Shown: positions 1-8,994 of the stretch, in pieces
Layout: each line of letters opens with the position of its first letter
Numbering within the stretch: the stretch's first letter is position 1
Assembly (NCBI GenBank): GCA_016839805.1
Contig: JAEOTO010000031.1
Coordinates: forward strand, 168,322-232,321
DNA length: 64,000 nucleotides
Source: Candidatus Hermodarchaeota archaeon
Lineage (GTDB): Archaea > Asgardarchaeota > Hermodarchaeia > Hermodarchaeales > Hermodarchaeaceae
Direction: 5' to 3'
Program-made: the position numbers and the translations under genes
Notes under the pieces: model-generated
What the model saw: the letters and a program-made list of their open reading frames with translations, nothing else
What the model was told of the DNA's origin: nothing
Databases searched by the model: none

Positions 1-855
1 AACTCCTGCAGGCTCGAGTATACGTCGTTCATTTTCTAGTGTCCAACGAATGGCATCTTGCAATCCCCGTTCTTCCACTAATACAACATCGTCTACGTAT
101 CGTAAGCCAATATCAAGATTCAATTGCTCCGTATTGCCTGCGAGCCCATCAGCGATAGTGGGTTCAACAGGCACGTGAAAAAGCCGACCTACTCGATAAT
201 TCTGGTAAAAAGCACGAGTGGCAGTTGTCTGAACTCCAATCACTTGAATCTCGGGATTAATAGTTTTAACCCATAATGCGACCCCTGAGATAAGTCCACC
301 TCCACCGATTGGGACAATTACAACATTCGTTTCAGGAGAATCCTCAAGAACTTCATAACCAACTGTACCCTGACCAGCTATGACTAGGGGATCAGCATAA
401 GCATGAATAATAGTGGCATTCTTCTTTTTAGCAAACTTTGCACTATGAGTTGCTGCTTCATCATAGTTAGCACCCTTTTCAATAATTGTAGCCTCATACT
501 GTTTGATTTTATCTAGCTTCAGTGGTGATGCTTTTCGGGGAACAAAGATTGTGGCAGAAATTCCTTGTTGTTGGGCAGCATAGGCAACAGCTAGACCATG
601 GTTACCAGTGGAGGCAGTAACGACACCACGTTGGGCAGTTCCCGCTGGGAGGGAAGCTATTTTATTGTAGGCACCACGGAGTTTGAATACGCCAGTTCGT
701 TGCAGGCATTCCCATTTGATAAAAACGGGCGTTTGGGCGATAGTTTCTAATGCAGGTGAGGGCTCGAGGGGTGTTCGTACTATTTTCCCAGTTAAGCGTT
801 TTCTTGCTTGTAAAATCATTGTAGGAGTTACTGGAAAAGATGCAGAGGAAGTCAT
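1..855 (-). CDS. Threonine/serine dehydratase, C-terminus cut by window edge
   Basis: This is a PLP-dependent fold-type II enzyme that deaminates threonine (or serine) to the 2-oxo acid. From ATG at 855, 285 codons are visible without a stop, so the gene runs out of the window on its C-terminal side. The PLP lysine is in GVFKLRGA (about K58), the substrate loop is STGNHG (82-87) and the phosphate-binding Gly loop is GGGGL (184-188), all in the expected order. Whether an ACT regulatory domain follows cannot be seen, so catabolic and biosynthetic (IlvA) types cannot be told apart; serine racemase is a related alternative. It is divergent from the zinc-ribbon gene starting near 992. Confidence 0.9.
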   Translation of the reverse strand, partial: MTSSASFPVTPTMILQARKRLTGKIVRTPLEPSPALETIAQTPVFIKWECLQRTGVFKLRGAYNKIASLPAGTAQRGVVTASTGNHGLAVAYAAQQQGISATIFVPRKASPLKLDKIKQYEATIIEKGANYDEAATHSAKFAKKKNATIIHAYADPLVIAGQGTVGYEVLEDSPETNVVIVPIGGGGLISGVALWVKTINPEIQVIGVQTTATRAFYQNYRVGRLFHVPVEPTIADGLAGNTEQLNLDIGLRYVDDVVLVEERGLQDAIRWTLENERRILEPAGV

Positions 856-945
856 AATAACCAGCTCTTCTTGAGCAGGGATGTTTCATTTAGTTAGATA
901 ATGATTTCTCAGTGGGTACTATATGGTCCTGCTTGGTTGCGATTG

Positions 946-953
946 TTTATAAG
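946..953 (+). promoter_or_regulatory. TATA box of the zinc-ribbon gene
   Basis: TTTATAAG lies about 45 nt before ATG 992. Archaeal transcription would start near 975, giving a very short leader. Confidence 0.5.
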
Positions 954-991
954 GCTGCTTTTTAGATAATGGAAGCAAGAGCGTGACACCT

Positions 992-1450
992 ATGTCCGTA
1001 GATGAAGTTCAACAGAAACTCAAATGTCGACGCTGTGATCGACCACGCATCATACATCGAGTAAGCAAACCAACAGCTAACAAAGTAAAACTCTACATGT
1101 CCTGTCCCGTTCACACAGCTACCGTAGAATATTCATTACCTTTACAAAGCTATGATGAGGCAAGCGGGCTAATTCGAGAACATGTTCTTTTGTGCCGGAA
1201 ATGTGGGCAACCCGTAGATGTTGTCGGGCAAAAAGCAGGGAAATTAACCACAAAGTTAAACATCCAATGTCCTGAACACGGAAAAGGAGAACGAACTGTG
1301 AACAATTCACTCCTTGATCCTATCTTATCCGCTGTTCCAGCTCCTAAGGCTGCAACTACCCCCACTGGTAAGTTCTGCTCAAGCTGCGGTTCACCCGTTC
1401 CTGCGCCAGAAGCCCGTTTTTGTCACAATTGTGGTGCATCACTCGAATAA
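992..1450 (+). CDS. Multi-zinc-ribbon protein of unknown function
   Basis: About 152 residues with three Cys/His groups. The first is CRRC plus CPVH, the second CRRC-like CRKC plus CPEH, and the third a C-terminal CSSC...CHNC ribbon of the double-zinc-ribbon type; a Pro/Ala/Thr linker separates the second and third. There is no catalytic domain, so it probably acts through protein or nucleic-acid contacts. The frame is also open from a GTG at 983; ATG 992 is preferred because of the TATA box at 946-953. Similar C-terminal ribbons recur in several proteins of this window (the SPFH protein at 7875 and the zinc-ribbon membrane proteins). Confidence 0.75.
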   Translation: MSVDEVQQKLKCRRCDRPRIIHRVSKPTANKVKLYMSCPVHTATVEYSLPLQSYDEASGLIREHVLLCRKCGQPVDVVGQKAGKLTTKLNIQCPEHGKGERTVNNSLLDPILSAVPAPKAATTPTGKFCSSCGSPVPAPEARFCHNCGASLE

Positions 1451-1503
1451 ACACAAAAATTCAATTTATATTCCGTGTTCTGACCGAACCTTAACCGATG
1501 TTG

Positions 1504-2292
1504 TTAGTGTTGTGTAACTCTGGGTGGATAGACCTTCCGTGCGGAGGTTACATAACCTGTGTGTCCGATCATCCGAGTTGCTGGCCGAGTTTTTCCTGGT
1601 CGAACGAGGATTTCTCGTTCAATAAGCTCACGGGTTACAATCTCAGTGAAATGTGATGCATACAGGGCTTCTACGGTTCGTTGTGTCTGTTCGATGGTCG
1701 GTGAAAAGGAGACAATGACACCACCACCCCGTAATGCGTTATAGGCGTGGGGGACCACATCCCAAGGTACAGCTAAATCAAGGACCACTGAATCGACATT
1801 CTTTTCTGTAATTCCTTCAAGGATATCCTGTTGTTTCACGGTTACGATTCCCTTTAATCCTGCCTTCTCAAGATTGTTTATGGCTACTTCTGCAAAGTCT
1901 TCACGAATTTCATAGGAGATTACTCCACCGTTTGGTGAAACATGATACCCGATGAGAGAGGCAAGGGCACCACTACCCGTTCCTGCCTCCACGACAGTTG
2001 ATCCTGGACCAATTCCAGCTAAGAGAAGGATCAATCCTGCATCCTTAGGATACACGATATTGGTTTGTCGTCCCATTTTGATAGCCTTGTCTCGGGGCAA
2101 GGGAGGTAAAGCTGCGATTTTGGTTCCCAGACTAGTTGTGGCAAAGCTCCCAAATTGTTGGCCAATGACCTCGTCAAAATTTAAAATCCCACGATGTAGA
2201 TGAAAGGATTTTCCTGCCTCTACCCGGAGGAGCCAGTGGCGTCGTGAATCCAAATAAAAGAGAACTTGATCGCCATCACAAATTTTGGTCAT
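1504..2292 (-). CDS. trmI: tRNA (adenine-N1)-methyltransferase TrmI
   Basis: This SAM-dependent enzyme makes m1A in the T-loop of tRNA (position 58, and 57 in archaea). The 262-residue length is normal for the archaeal/bacterial single-subunit tetrameric type. A small N-terminal beta domain (about 1-75) precedes the Rossmann fold. SAM motif I is EAGTGSG (102-108), followed by the acidic ISYEIRE strand and the catalytic-site VDSVVLDLAVPW. The region around 70-80 is the conserved lead into the fold. It converges with the zinc-ribbon gene and diverges from the radical SAM gene at 2409. The fold is certain; the position methylated is inferred from the family. Confidence 0.92.
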   Translation of the reverse strand: MTKICDGDQVLFYLDSRRHWLLRVEAGKSFHLHRGILNFDEVIGQQFGSFATTSLGTKIAALPPLPRDKAIKMGRQTNIVYPKDAGLILLLAGIGPGSTVVEAGTGSGALASLIGYHVSPNGGVISYEIREDFAEVAINNLEKAGLKGIVTVKQQDILEGITEKNVDSVVLDLAVPWDVVPHAYNALRGGGVIVSFSPTIEQTQRTVEALYASHFTEIVTRELIEREILVRPGKTRPATRMIGHTGYVTSARKVYPPRVTQH

Positions 2293-2408
2293 AGTACCTT
2301 CACCAGTTTGCCTAGTTCAACGTCCCTTTTCAGCCTTCTGCAAGAAAAAGGAAGTTACATTCAACAGAACCCCAAGGCTCAAATTTTACCTCCACCTAAA
2401 GATCTTAG

Positions 2409-3464
2409 ATGTCTAAGTCTAAACTAGAACCCAGTCCATGCATTCGTCCTGCACTTCAAAATGAAAAAATCGATTTAGACACGGTGCAATGCGGAGTCTG
2501 TGAACGCCACTGTAAGATCTCTCCCCAGCAACGTGGTTATTGCGGTGCACGAGAAAACATGAATGGCGAGTTGTTTGTACTCACCTATGGGGATATTAGT
2601 TCCATTAGTGCGAATCCCATTGAAAAGAAACCATTCTTCCATTTTCATCCAGGTACACGAGCTCTTACTATTGGAAGTTGGGGATGTAATTTTGCTTGTC
2701 CTTGGTGTCAAAACTGGAGTATTAGCAAACGTAAAGCCAATCCAAAAGAATGCAATTACCTGTCCCCTGTGCAATTCATTAATGAGATCCAACGCAGAAA
2801 CTGCCAAGGCACAAGTTTCTCCTTCAATGAGCCCACGACCGTCTTCTTTGAATACGCACTGGATGTTATGCCACTTGCGCACAAGTTTGGTTACTACAAC
2901 ACTTTTGTCTCCAATGGGTATATGACACCGAGCACCCTGCAACGATTAGCCGAAGCTGGACTCGATGCCATAAACATCGATATCAAAGGCTGTCGATTGC
3001 CCATTCAGAAATTTTGTCAAATCGACATCGAGAAAGTATGGAATAGTGCCCGACTCGCCAAAGAACTTGGAATTTGGGTTGAGATTACAACGTTAGTAAT
3101 CCCTGGGGTCAATGATTCCACGCAATGCCTTTCACGCATAGCGCATCGTATCCACGATGAACTTGCTGCAGATGTGCCCTGGCATATAAGTGCCTTCCAT
3201 CCCGCCTACAAAGCCTCTCAATTAGGATTAACAACACCTACTCCCACCACAACTCTAGAGCATGCACATTCGCTAGGACGAAAGGCAGGACTGAAATACG
3301 TCTACCTGGGAAATGTTCCCAATCACCGAGCCGAAAATAGTTATTGCCGGAAATGTGGGACACTCCTCATTCAACGACGAGTCTATAACATTTCCCTCGC
3401 CCAACTTGACAAAAAGGGACAGTGTATGGACTGTGGCACATTCAATCATTTCATTTTCTCTTAG
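2409..3464 (+). CDS. AmmeMemoRadiSam-system radical SAM enzyme
   Basis: A 351-residue radical SAM protein related to pyruvate formate-lyase activating enzymes. The 4Fe-4S motif is CNFACPWC (C93, C97, C100), preceded by an N-terminal Cys group (C28, C31, C35) and followed by a C-terminal CRKC/CMDC zinc-ribbon-like tail, the layout of the AmmeMemoRadiSam radical SAM family. That family is named for its co-occurrence with AMMECR1 and Memo proteins; neither partner is in this window. The reaction is unknown. The gene is transcribed alone, about 80 bp before the zinc-ribbon membrane pair. Confidence 0.88.
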   Translation: MSKSKLEPSPCIRPALQNEKIDLDTVQCGVCERHCKISPQQRGYCGARENMNGELFVLTYGDISSISANPIEKKPFFHFHPGTRALTIGSWGCNFACPWCQNWSISKRKANPKECNYLSPVQFINEIQRRNCQGTSFSFNEPTTVFFEYALDVMPLAHKFGYYNTFVSNGYMTPSTLQRLAEAGLDAINIDIKGCRLPIQKFCQIDIEKVWNSARLAKELGIWVEITTLVIPGVNDSTQCLSRIAHRIHDELAADVPWHISAFHPAYKASQLGLTTPTPTTTLEHAHSLGRKAGLKYVYLGNVPNHRAENSYCRKCGTLLIQRRVYNISLAQLDKKGQCMDCGTFNHFIFS

Positions 3465-3541
3465 GAGCGCATAAGACACTGGATTTGAGAGGAAACGCTT
3501 AAGGGCACTCTTGATATTGTCGATAGTAAGGAGGAAGAAGT

Positions 3542-4537
3542 GTGGAAGCTGTACAGCCTAAAGAAACCATGACAGCATTAAAGTGCCAATCCTGCAACGC
3601 TCCTCTCACCGTTAGCCCTGATGATGTTGTAATCGTTTGTGGTTTTTGTGGTTACACATCAACTATCGAGGGTGAGAAAATTGAGAATCATTTCGTCTTG
3701 GAACCAACGATAGATAGTGCAGACGTTCGAGAGAAAATCACTAATTGGGTGGGTCGGGGTGGAAAAGCCCAAGTGACCGAAGCGATCCTGCGATTCGTTC
3801 CCTTCTGGGTCGAGTCAATGCACGCCTATACACATTATGAAGGATACAAAAAACACACCGAAACCGAATATTACACCGACTCTCAAGGTAAACGTCGTTC
3901 CCGCACCAAAATCGAATATGAACCGATTACCGGGGACTTTAATGAAAATCGTTCAGTTAACGTACTTTGCCGACGGGGCGCCACCTTCTATAGCCAAGAT
4001 GAGCTGGATAAGGCACTTCACGTGACTAAGAGGGAAATAAAGCCCTTTGATTATAACACAATTACTGCGGTTGAATCAAAACCCCTCTTCTTGAACAGCG
4101 AACTCACCGATGGAGACGCATATGAAATCGCTGAAACCTTCATTGAACAAGAACATCGTAGTCGCGCTGATTCGAAAGCAACAGAGATTTGGGATTGCCA
4201 TAGCCGGATTGAAAAGACCGGTTCTTACTTGCTACATATCCCACATTGGCTTGTTCGCTACCAATTCGGTACCGAAACCTATCGGGTTGGCGTCGATGGA
4301 CACACGAAAAAAGTTCTGAAAGGCGAAGTCCCTGTATCATCAGCTTTTCGTGGGGCAATGTATTTCATCAGCATTCTCTTTCTACTCATCGGAACAGTTG
4401 GCACCTATTTCATCGCGCAAATACTACAACCATATGATCTGACGTTTCTGTCACTAGCTATGGTTGTTGTGAGTCTAGCAGTTGCAGTTGTGGCGACTAA
4501 CCAAACCTTCAAAATCAGTTCAGAGAAAGGCGACTGA
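3542..4537 (+). CDS. Zinc-ribbon membrane protein, first of a paralogous pair (YdjG-like layout)
   Basis: 331 residues with an N-terminal TFIIB-type zinc ribbon (C15, C18, C33, C36), a long soluble middle and two hydrophobic helices near the C-terminus (about 272-292 and 296-318), with a short charged tail. Start is GTG 3542 because GGAGG lies 8 nt upstream. The next gene is a paralogue with the same layout, 20 bp downstream, so they are co-transcribed. The architecture recalls Bacillus YdjG, which works with the SPFH protein YdjI in membrane stress; an SPFH-zinc-ribbon gene lies 3 kb downstream. The link is by architecture and position, not by proven homology. Confidence 0.8.
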   Translation: MEAVQPKETMTALKCQSCNAPLTVSPDDVVIVCGFCGYTSTIEGEKIENHFVLEPTIDSADVREKITNWVGRGGKAQVTEAILRFVPFWVESMHAYTHYEGYKKHTETEYYTDSQGKRRSRTKIEYEPITGDFNENRSVNVLCRRGATFYSQDELDKALHVTKREIKPFDYNTITAVESKPLFLNSELTDGDAYEIAETFIEQEHRSRADSKATEIWDCHSRIEKTGSYLLHIPHWLVRYQFGTETYRVGVDGHTKKVLKGEVPVSSAFRGAMYFISILFLLIGTVGTYFIAQILQPYDLTFLSLAMVVVSLAVAVVATNQTFKISSEKGD

Positions 4538-4557
4538 AAAGAGAGAACGGAAATAAG

Positions 4558-5571
4558 GTGAAAAAAATGGCTAAGAAACACTGTCCAAATTGCGGGGGAG
4601 AACTTAACGTTCATCCCTCTGATGCAATTATTACCTGTTCATATTGCGGAACGTCCTTCACACCTGAAGGCTCAGAGATGAAAGAACACTACGCGCTTCA
4701 AGTCAATTACACAGAACGTGACGCCCTTGACACGCTCAAAGCCTACCTAGTTAAGGTTCCTGGTGTTGATAATGAGTTAGCTCAAAAGATTTCGCTTGCA
4801 GATCTTTCAATGACCTATTATCCCTATTGGGTGTATACAGTTCAAGGTGACGTCTCTTATCGTGGAATCGATCGGAAAGCCTCCTTCAGAGGTCAATCCG
4901 GAGGTCGATATAATAGTATTCACTGGGAATGGGTTGCTGAATCTGGGCACCAAGAGCAAACTCGCCAAATCCGCCTTTATGCTGGACCAAAGGTTCGCGG
5001 TGAAATTCAAAACTATCCTATTGCCACCAGATCCCGTCGATTCTTTAATCTTGAAGAGGCTAAAGAACATACTGCGAATGTTCTGTTTTCCAAGGTGAGT
5101 GAAGACGCTGCACGACAGCAAGCAATTGCAACTACACGAAATCTCATCTACTCCCGCATCAGTCGCGAAACTGAACGCGTCGAAGATGCTCGTGAAACCT
5201 TCAACGTCACCGATCATGCCTACATTCATGTCCCAATCTATCACATCCGCTTCAACGTTGGGGGAGGCGGAAAAGCCTATGAAGCCGCCATTGATGCGTC
5301 AAATGGTCGGGTTCTCTATTCAGAAATTCCCCGAACCACGGGATTCAAAATGAAGACTATTGGTTCAGCTATCATCTGGTTCGCTATAATGGGATTTGGA
5401 GCCATCATGACATACTTGGCATATGAGGGTTTCTCAATTCTGCCAATTCCAGGAATTGATCCACAATTCCTATTTTATGCTGGTATCGGACTCACGATAA
5501 TTCCAGCAGCTCTGGGAATTATGACACTCTTCTTGGGATTCCGAGGAGTCACCGCTGAAAGAGCGAAGTAA
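4558..5571 (+). CDS. Zinc-ribbon membrane protein, second of the pair
   Basis: 337 residues. The N-terminal ribbon CPNC...CSYC (C9, C12, C27, C30) closely matches that of the preceding gene, including the spacing and the Pro-Ser/Asp-Asp turn. A soluble middle is followed by two C-terminal membrane helices (about 265-288 and 296-320). GTG 4558 and ATG 4567 are both possible starts. It sits 20 bp after its paralogue, and both probably form a membrane complex whose ribbons face the cytoplasm (inference). No catalytic motif is seen. Confidence 0.8.
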   Translation: MKKMAKKHCPNCGGELNVHPSDAIITCSYCGTSFTPEGSEMKEHYALQVNYTERDALDTLKAYLVKVPGVDNELAQKISLADLSMTYYPYWVYTVQGDVSYRGIDRKASFRGQSGGRYNSIHWEWVAESGHQEQTRQIRLYAGPKVRGEIQNYPIATRSRRFFNLEEAKEHTANVLFSKVSEDAARQQAIATTRNLIYSRISRETERVEDARETFNVTDHAYIHVPIYHIRFNVGGGGKAYEAAIDASNGRVLYSEIPRTTGFKMKTIGSAIIWFAIMGFGAIMTYLAYEGFSILPIPGIDPQFLFYAGIGLTIIPAALGIMTLFLGFRGVTAERAK

Positions 5572-5659
5572 TCTAGCAAACTGCCTGGTAATTCAGATGC
5601 GAGTTCACCATTACAAAGAGCACATATGCTAAACAATCGATTCAAGAGCAGTAGCGAGA

Positions 5660-5669
5660 TTTTATAAGC
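5660..5669 (+). promoter_or_regulatory. TATA box before the helical protein gene
   Basis: TTTTATAAGC is about 44-53 nt before the TTG start at 5713, giving an expected transcript start near 5690. This makes the helical protein an independent unit from the zinc-ribbon pair. Confidence 0.45.
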
Positions 5670-5712
5670 TTTCAATCCAATGCCTAGATAGTGACCAACG
5701 AGGTGATTCCCG

Positions 5713-6258
5713 TTGGGAGATAAAGACAAACCATCTATCATGGAAAAAGTCGATGACGAACGCACTCTTACCCAGAAAATTATGAAGTTAGTTCCCGGTT
5801 GGCGGGGATATCGTATCAAAGAAGAGCGGCGCAACGCTGACCGCATCCTCCGCGATCAAATTGTTAGTCGCTTACGCCGCAGCCAAGATAAAATTGAAGA
5901 CATCCGTTCAGCAGTTGTTGATGCTGAACTTGAATCAATCTACAAGACTGTAGACTCACTCACTAGCCGTACCGAACGCCTCATCAGCCAAATCGAACAC
6001 GCTGATTATGGTTACCGACCATTCTTTGATGCCATCAAAATCAAAGAAGACGACCTTATGAACATGCTTCGATATGACACCTGGTTTGTAGACCAAGTTC
6101 AAGTCTTCGATCAGAGTTGCGATGATGTTTTGACTCTGGTTGAAGATGATTCGGATGAAGCAACAGGACATATCAAGGATCTTCGAAAAATGGTTTCGGA
6201 AATGAACCGCAAGTGGAAGGATCGCGAGCAAGTAATTATGGGCGTTGAAGTAGTCTAG
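5713..6258 (+). CDS. Predicted helical/coiled-coil cytoplasmic protein
   Basis: 181 residues, highly charged, without membrane segments or Cys clusters. From about residue 30 to the end it is predicted to be almost all helical, with heptad-like stretches at 45-90 and 150-175. The start is probably TTG 5713, with GAGGTGAT about 6 nt upstream; ATG 5740 is an alternative. No family was recognised. Its place between the zinc-ribbon membrane pair and the SPFH gene suggests the helical partner of a membrane-maintenance group, the role PspA-like proteins play in bacteria, but no PspA signature could be identified. Confidence 0.7.
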   Translation: MGDKDKPSIMEKVDDERTLTQKIMKLVPGWRGYRIKEERRNADRILRDQIVSRLRRSQDKIEDIRSAVVDAELESIYKTVDSLTSRTERLISQIEHADYGYRPFFDAIKIKEDDLMNMLRYDTWFVDQVQVFDQSCDDVLTLVEDDSDEATGHIKDLRKMVSEMNRKWKDREQVIMGVEVV

Positions 6259-6468
6259 ATTACTAGACTCTACCACGCTTCTTCGATATCCTTCCTTTTT
6301 CTCTCTTTTTCTTCCTGCTGAGTCAAGAAAAGATTATTTACCATAAATATTAGTTTCCTTTACGATCCAAGATCCTACTTTATATCTTCCCAAACTTCTA
6401 TGATAATGAACGAATGATTAAATGAGAAATCATAGTTGAAAGATTGCTACACATGAGCTGGATAACCT

Positions 6469-7746
6469 ATGTCGGGCGCAAATTCCCTGATTGATAAAAA
6501 TCTTACACGAGCTAGGCGTGTCATAAAATGGACGGCAATTGGTGTGATAGCCTTAGCAACGACATGGTTTATCATAGCTTTTCTATCCGGGAGCGTTGGA
6601 CTATTAGCCAAAGGAATTGATTCTCTCTCAGATCTCATCGCCACAGTCACAGTATTTCTTGGTTTATGGCTTGCCCAACGCGCCCCCAGCAAAAAATATC
6701 CCTACGGTTATTTTAAAGCAGAAACAATGGCAGCTCTGATTGTTGCAGTCTTTATCTTTATTACCGGATTGGGTGTGCTATGGCAAGCCGTTCAACGTAT
6801 TTTATTTCCAACTGAACTGAGTTTCATCGGTTTCGCTCTAGTGATTACCCTTGCATCAATTCCCATTATCTTTGTCATGGCTAGATACTTGAAAAAAGTT
6901 GGCAGGGAAACTGGAAGTACCGCCGTGTATAATAAGGGTCAGGAATTCCAAATTGATATTTTAGCCTCCATAGCAGTTATATTCGGATTGATCTTCGCCT
7001 TTTTTGGATTGCCATGGATTGAGTCGATTGTGGGATTCATAATTGGTCTTTTTATCTTGAGAAGCAGTTTCCAGCTGGCGCATGAATCCGTACTAATTCT
7101 CATGGATGCAGGACAAGATCCCGAACAGATTAAAGCCATTGAACAACTCGCCTTACCTATCCTAGGCGTTCTCGGCGTTCATGCTATTAAGCTACGGAGA
7201 GCAGGACCAATTTGTTTTGGAGAGATGCATCTAGAAGTCGCTGGGAAAACAACCGTTCTTCAATCACATCTCCTTGCTGAAGAAATCTCCACACGAGTGA
7301 AAGAGGCATACCCTGATGTGCTTTCATTCCTTGTTCATGTTGAACCCGTTTTACCTACCACATTTCGCGTGGCATTCCCCGTTGACAATCCGGAAGCAAC
7401 TCCGGACTCAAACCCAAACATGCACTTTGGATCAACCCCCTTTTTCATAGCCATGGATATTGACCGGCGGAAAATTGCACTTTGGGAAGTAATGCCAAAT
7501 CCCTCTGCAAAAGATAGTAAACAACGAGGGAAAAACACAGCACACCTCTTAATTGATGCCAAAGTTGAAATTGTATTTGCAGAGAAGATGGGTGAGACTC
7601 CGCTAAGCATCTTACGAAACCACCTCATACATGTTTATAAGCAAAACTCCCAAGCTAATTGCCGCAAGAACATAGAAGCATTTCTTGAAGATGAGCTTCC
7701 ACCTCTCAAAGCCAAAGAAATCACTGAAACTTCCATTAGACCATAG
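6469..7746 (+). CDS. Cation diffusion facilitator transporter with C-terminal NifX-like domain
   Basis: 425 residues. The first ~205 form the six-helix CDF membrane domain: D51 and D55 in KGIDSLSDL and the YPYGYFKAE motif match the metal sites of CDF proton/divalent-metal exporters, although the usual His is replaced by Tyr in the second motif. A cytoplasmic CDF domain follows (about 210-300). The last ~120 residues, with MHFGSTPFFIAMDI, look like the dinitrogenase iron-molybdenum-cofactor (NifX/NifB C-terminal) fold. The added domain may sense or bind metal or clusters. Substrate (Zn, Fe, Mn) cannot be decided. Confidence 0.87.
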   Translation: MSGANSLIDKNLTRARRVIKWTAIGVIALATTWFIIAFLSGSVGLLAKGIDSLSDLIATVTVFLGLWLAQRAPSKKYPYGYFKAETMAALIVAVFIFITGLGVLWQAVQRILFPTELSFIGFALVITLASIPIIFVMARYLKKVGRETGSTAVYNKGQEFQIDILASIAVIFGLIFAFFGLPWIESIVGFIIGLFILRSSFQLAHESVLILMDAGQDPEQIKAIEQLALPILGVLGVHAIKLRRAGPICFGEMHLEVAGKTTVLQSHLLAEEISTRVKEAYPDVLSFLVHVEPVLPTTFRVAFPVDNPEATPDSNPNMHFGSTPFFIAMDIDRRKIALWEVMPNPSAKDSKQRGKNTAHLLIDAKVEIVFAEKMGETPLSILRNHLIHVYKQNSQANCRKNIEAFLEDELPPLKAKEITETSIRP

Positions 7747-7874
7747 ACCGTTAGTATTCTCAACAGAAAAATGAGCCATCAGAACAAAAGTCGTAAAGTT
7801 GAAAAGGCTTGGCACGAATGACATCCCAGACCTTTTATTAACTCCAGCCTGGATTTCCAGGGGGAGACAGAAAC

Positions 7875-8864
7875 ATGCCCGAAATAATTGAATGGAAGAA
7901 AATGCGCAAAGATGACCTCGTCTACAGGTGGCCTAATGACCTCGTGAAGTGGGGCAGCCAATGCCTGGTACGAGAAAACCAAGCAGCCGTCTTCTATCGT
8001 GACGGAAAAGCCCTAGACGTAATGGGCGTTGGACGCCATACACTGACCACAGCAAACGTTCCTATCCTTACTGGTATTCTTCGCCGTATTGCTGGCTTTG
8101 ACAAATCACCCTTCACTTCAGAAGTTGTCTTTCTCAACATGACCAAGTTCCAAGGTAAATTCGGAGGTAGAGGTCAAACCCGAGATCTCGCTCCCCTGAT
8201 GTTCCATGGCGAATTTTGGTTCGAAATCGACGATGCCCAAATCTTCGTTAACGAAGTCGTAGCAGGTGAAAACTATACTACCCAGGACGTCACTAACTTC
8301 ATCCGATCCAAATTCGTCGAACTTGCAATGGATGAACTTTCTGGCTATTCCCTTCAGAATGCGATGACCCGTCTTGATGAAACCAGCATGAAAACCAAAA
8401 CCCGGTTATCCGATAAGTTCGAAGAATATGGCCTAAAGTTACTCGACATGGCATTCGCTGGAATGGACACATCACCTGAATACCGTGAACGCCTCTTCTT
8501 TGCCGTCCAAGGTGTCAGTGGCCGAGAAGTACTCACCGCTGAAACCATGCGGCGAAGTGCAGAAGCCTTGGGTCAGGGTGGAGGATCCGCTGGCGCAGGA
8601 GCAGGTATCGTCCTCATCCCACAACTCGCTGAAATGATGCGGCAATCCCAGAAACCCCAAGAACAAGGTGTCACCCATGTAGCCTGTCCACACTGTGGAG
8701 CGGCAATGCCCCTAAAGGGTGGAAAACCACCGAAGTTTTGCAGCGAGTGCGGAAAGACGATTCGGAAGCAGGTGGATGAACGAAGAAAAGCCAAGCAATT
8801 CTGCCCGAATTGCGGTGCACCCGCAAAGGGTAAATTCTGCGCTGAATGCGGAGAGAAACTTTAG
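7875..8864 (+). CDS. SPFH/Band-7 protein with two C-terminal zinc ribbons (YdjI-like)
   Basis: 329 residues. The first ~215 form an SPFH domain of the YdjI/virion-core-like family (GVGRHTLTTANVPILTG near the start). A Gly/Ala-rich hinge (about 232-245) leads to two zinc ribbons: CPHC...CSEC (about 269-293) and CPNC...CAEC (about 310-327). There is no transmembrane helix. SPFH proteins form membrane-associated rings; in Bacillus YdjI is recruited to membranes by YdjG/YdjH under stress. A clear ribosome-binding site, GGGGGAG, precedes ATG 7875. A hairpin terminator follows at 8876. Confidence 0.9.
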   Translation: MPEIIEWKKMRKDDLVYRWPNDLVKWGSQCLVRENQAAVFYRDGKALDVMGVGRHTLTTANVPILTGILRRIAGFDKSPFTSEVVFLNMTKFQGKFGGRGQTRDLAPLMFHGEFWFEIDDAQIFVNEVVAGENYTTQDVTNFIRSKFVELAMDELSGYSLQNAMTRLDETSMKTKTRLSDKFEEYGLKLLDMAFAGMDTSPEYRERLFFAVQGVSGREVLTAETMRRSAEALGQGGGSAGAGAGIVLIPQLAEMMRQSQKPQEQGVTHVACPHCGAAMPLKGGKPPKFCSECGKTIRKQVDERRKAKQFCPNCGAPAKGKFCAECGEKL

Positions 8865-8875
8865 CTGTGTTGACC

Positions 8876-8910
8876 AGAGGGCGCTTTGCCCTCTCTTTCC
8901 TTTCTTTTTT
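8876..8910 (+). terminator. Hairpin plus C/U tract after the SPFH gene
   Basis: AGAGGGC (8876-8882) pairs with GCCCTCT (8888-8894) across a 5-nt loop, followed directly by a C/U-rich run ending in six T. Confidence 0.8.
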
Positions 8911-8994
8911 ATAGTCAACGGTAGGAAATATTTTATTCAATTTTCGTTACAAAGGCTTTTACCTGATTAACCATCTAATAGAATACAATAGGCT

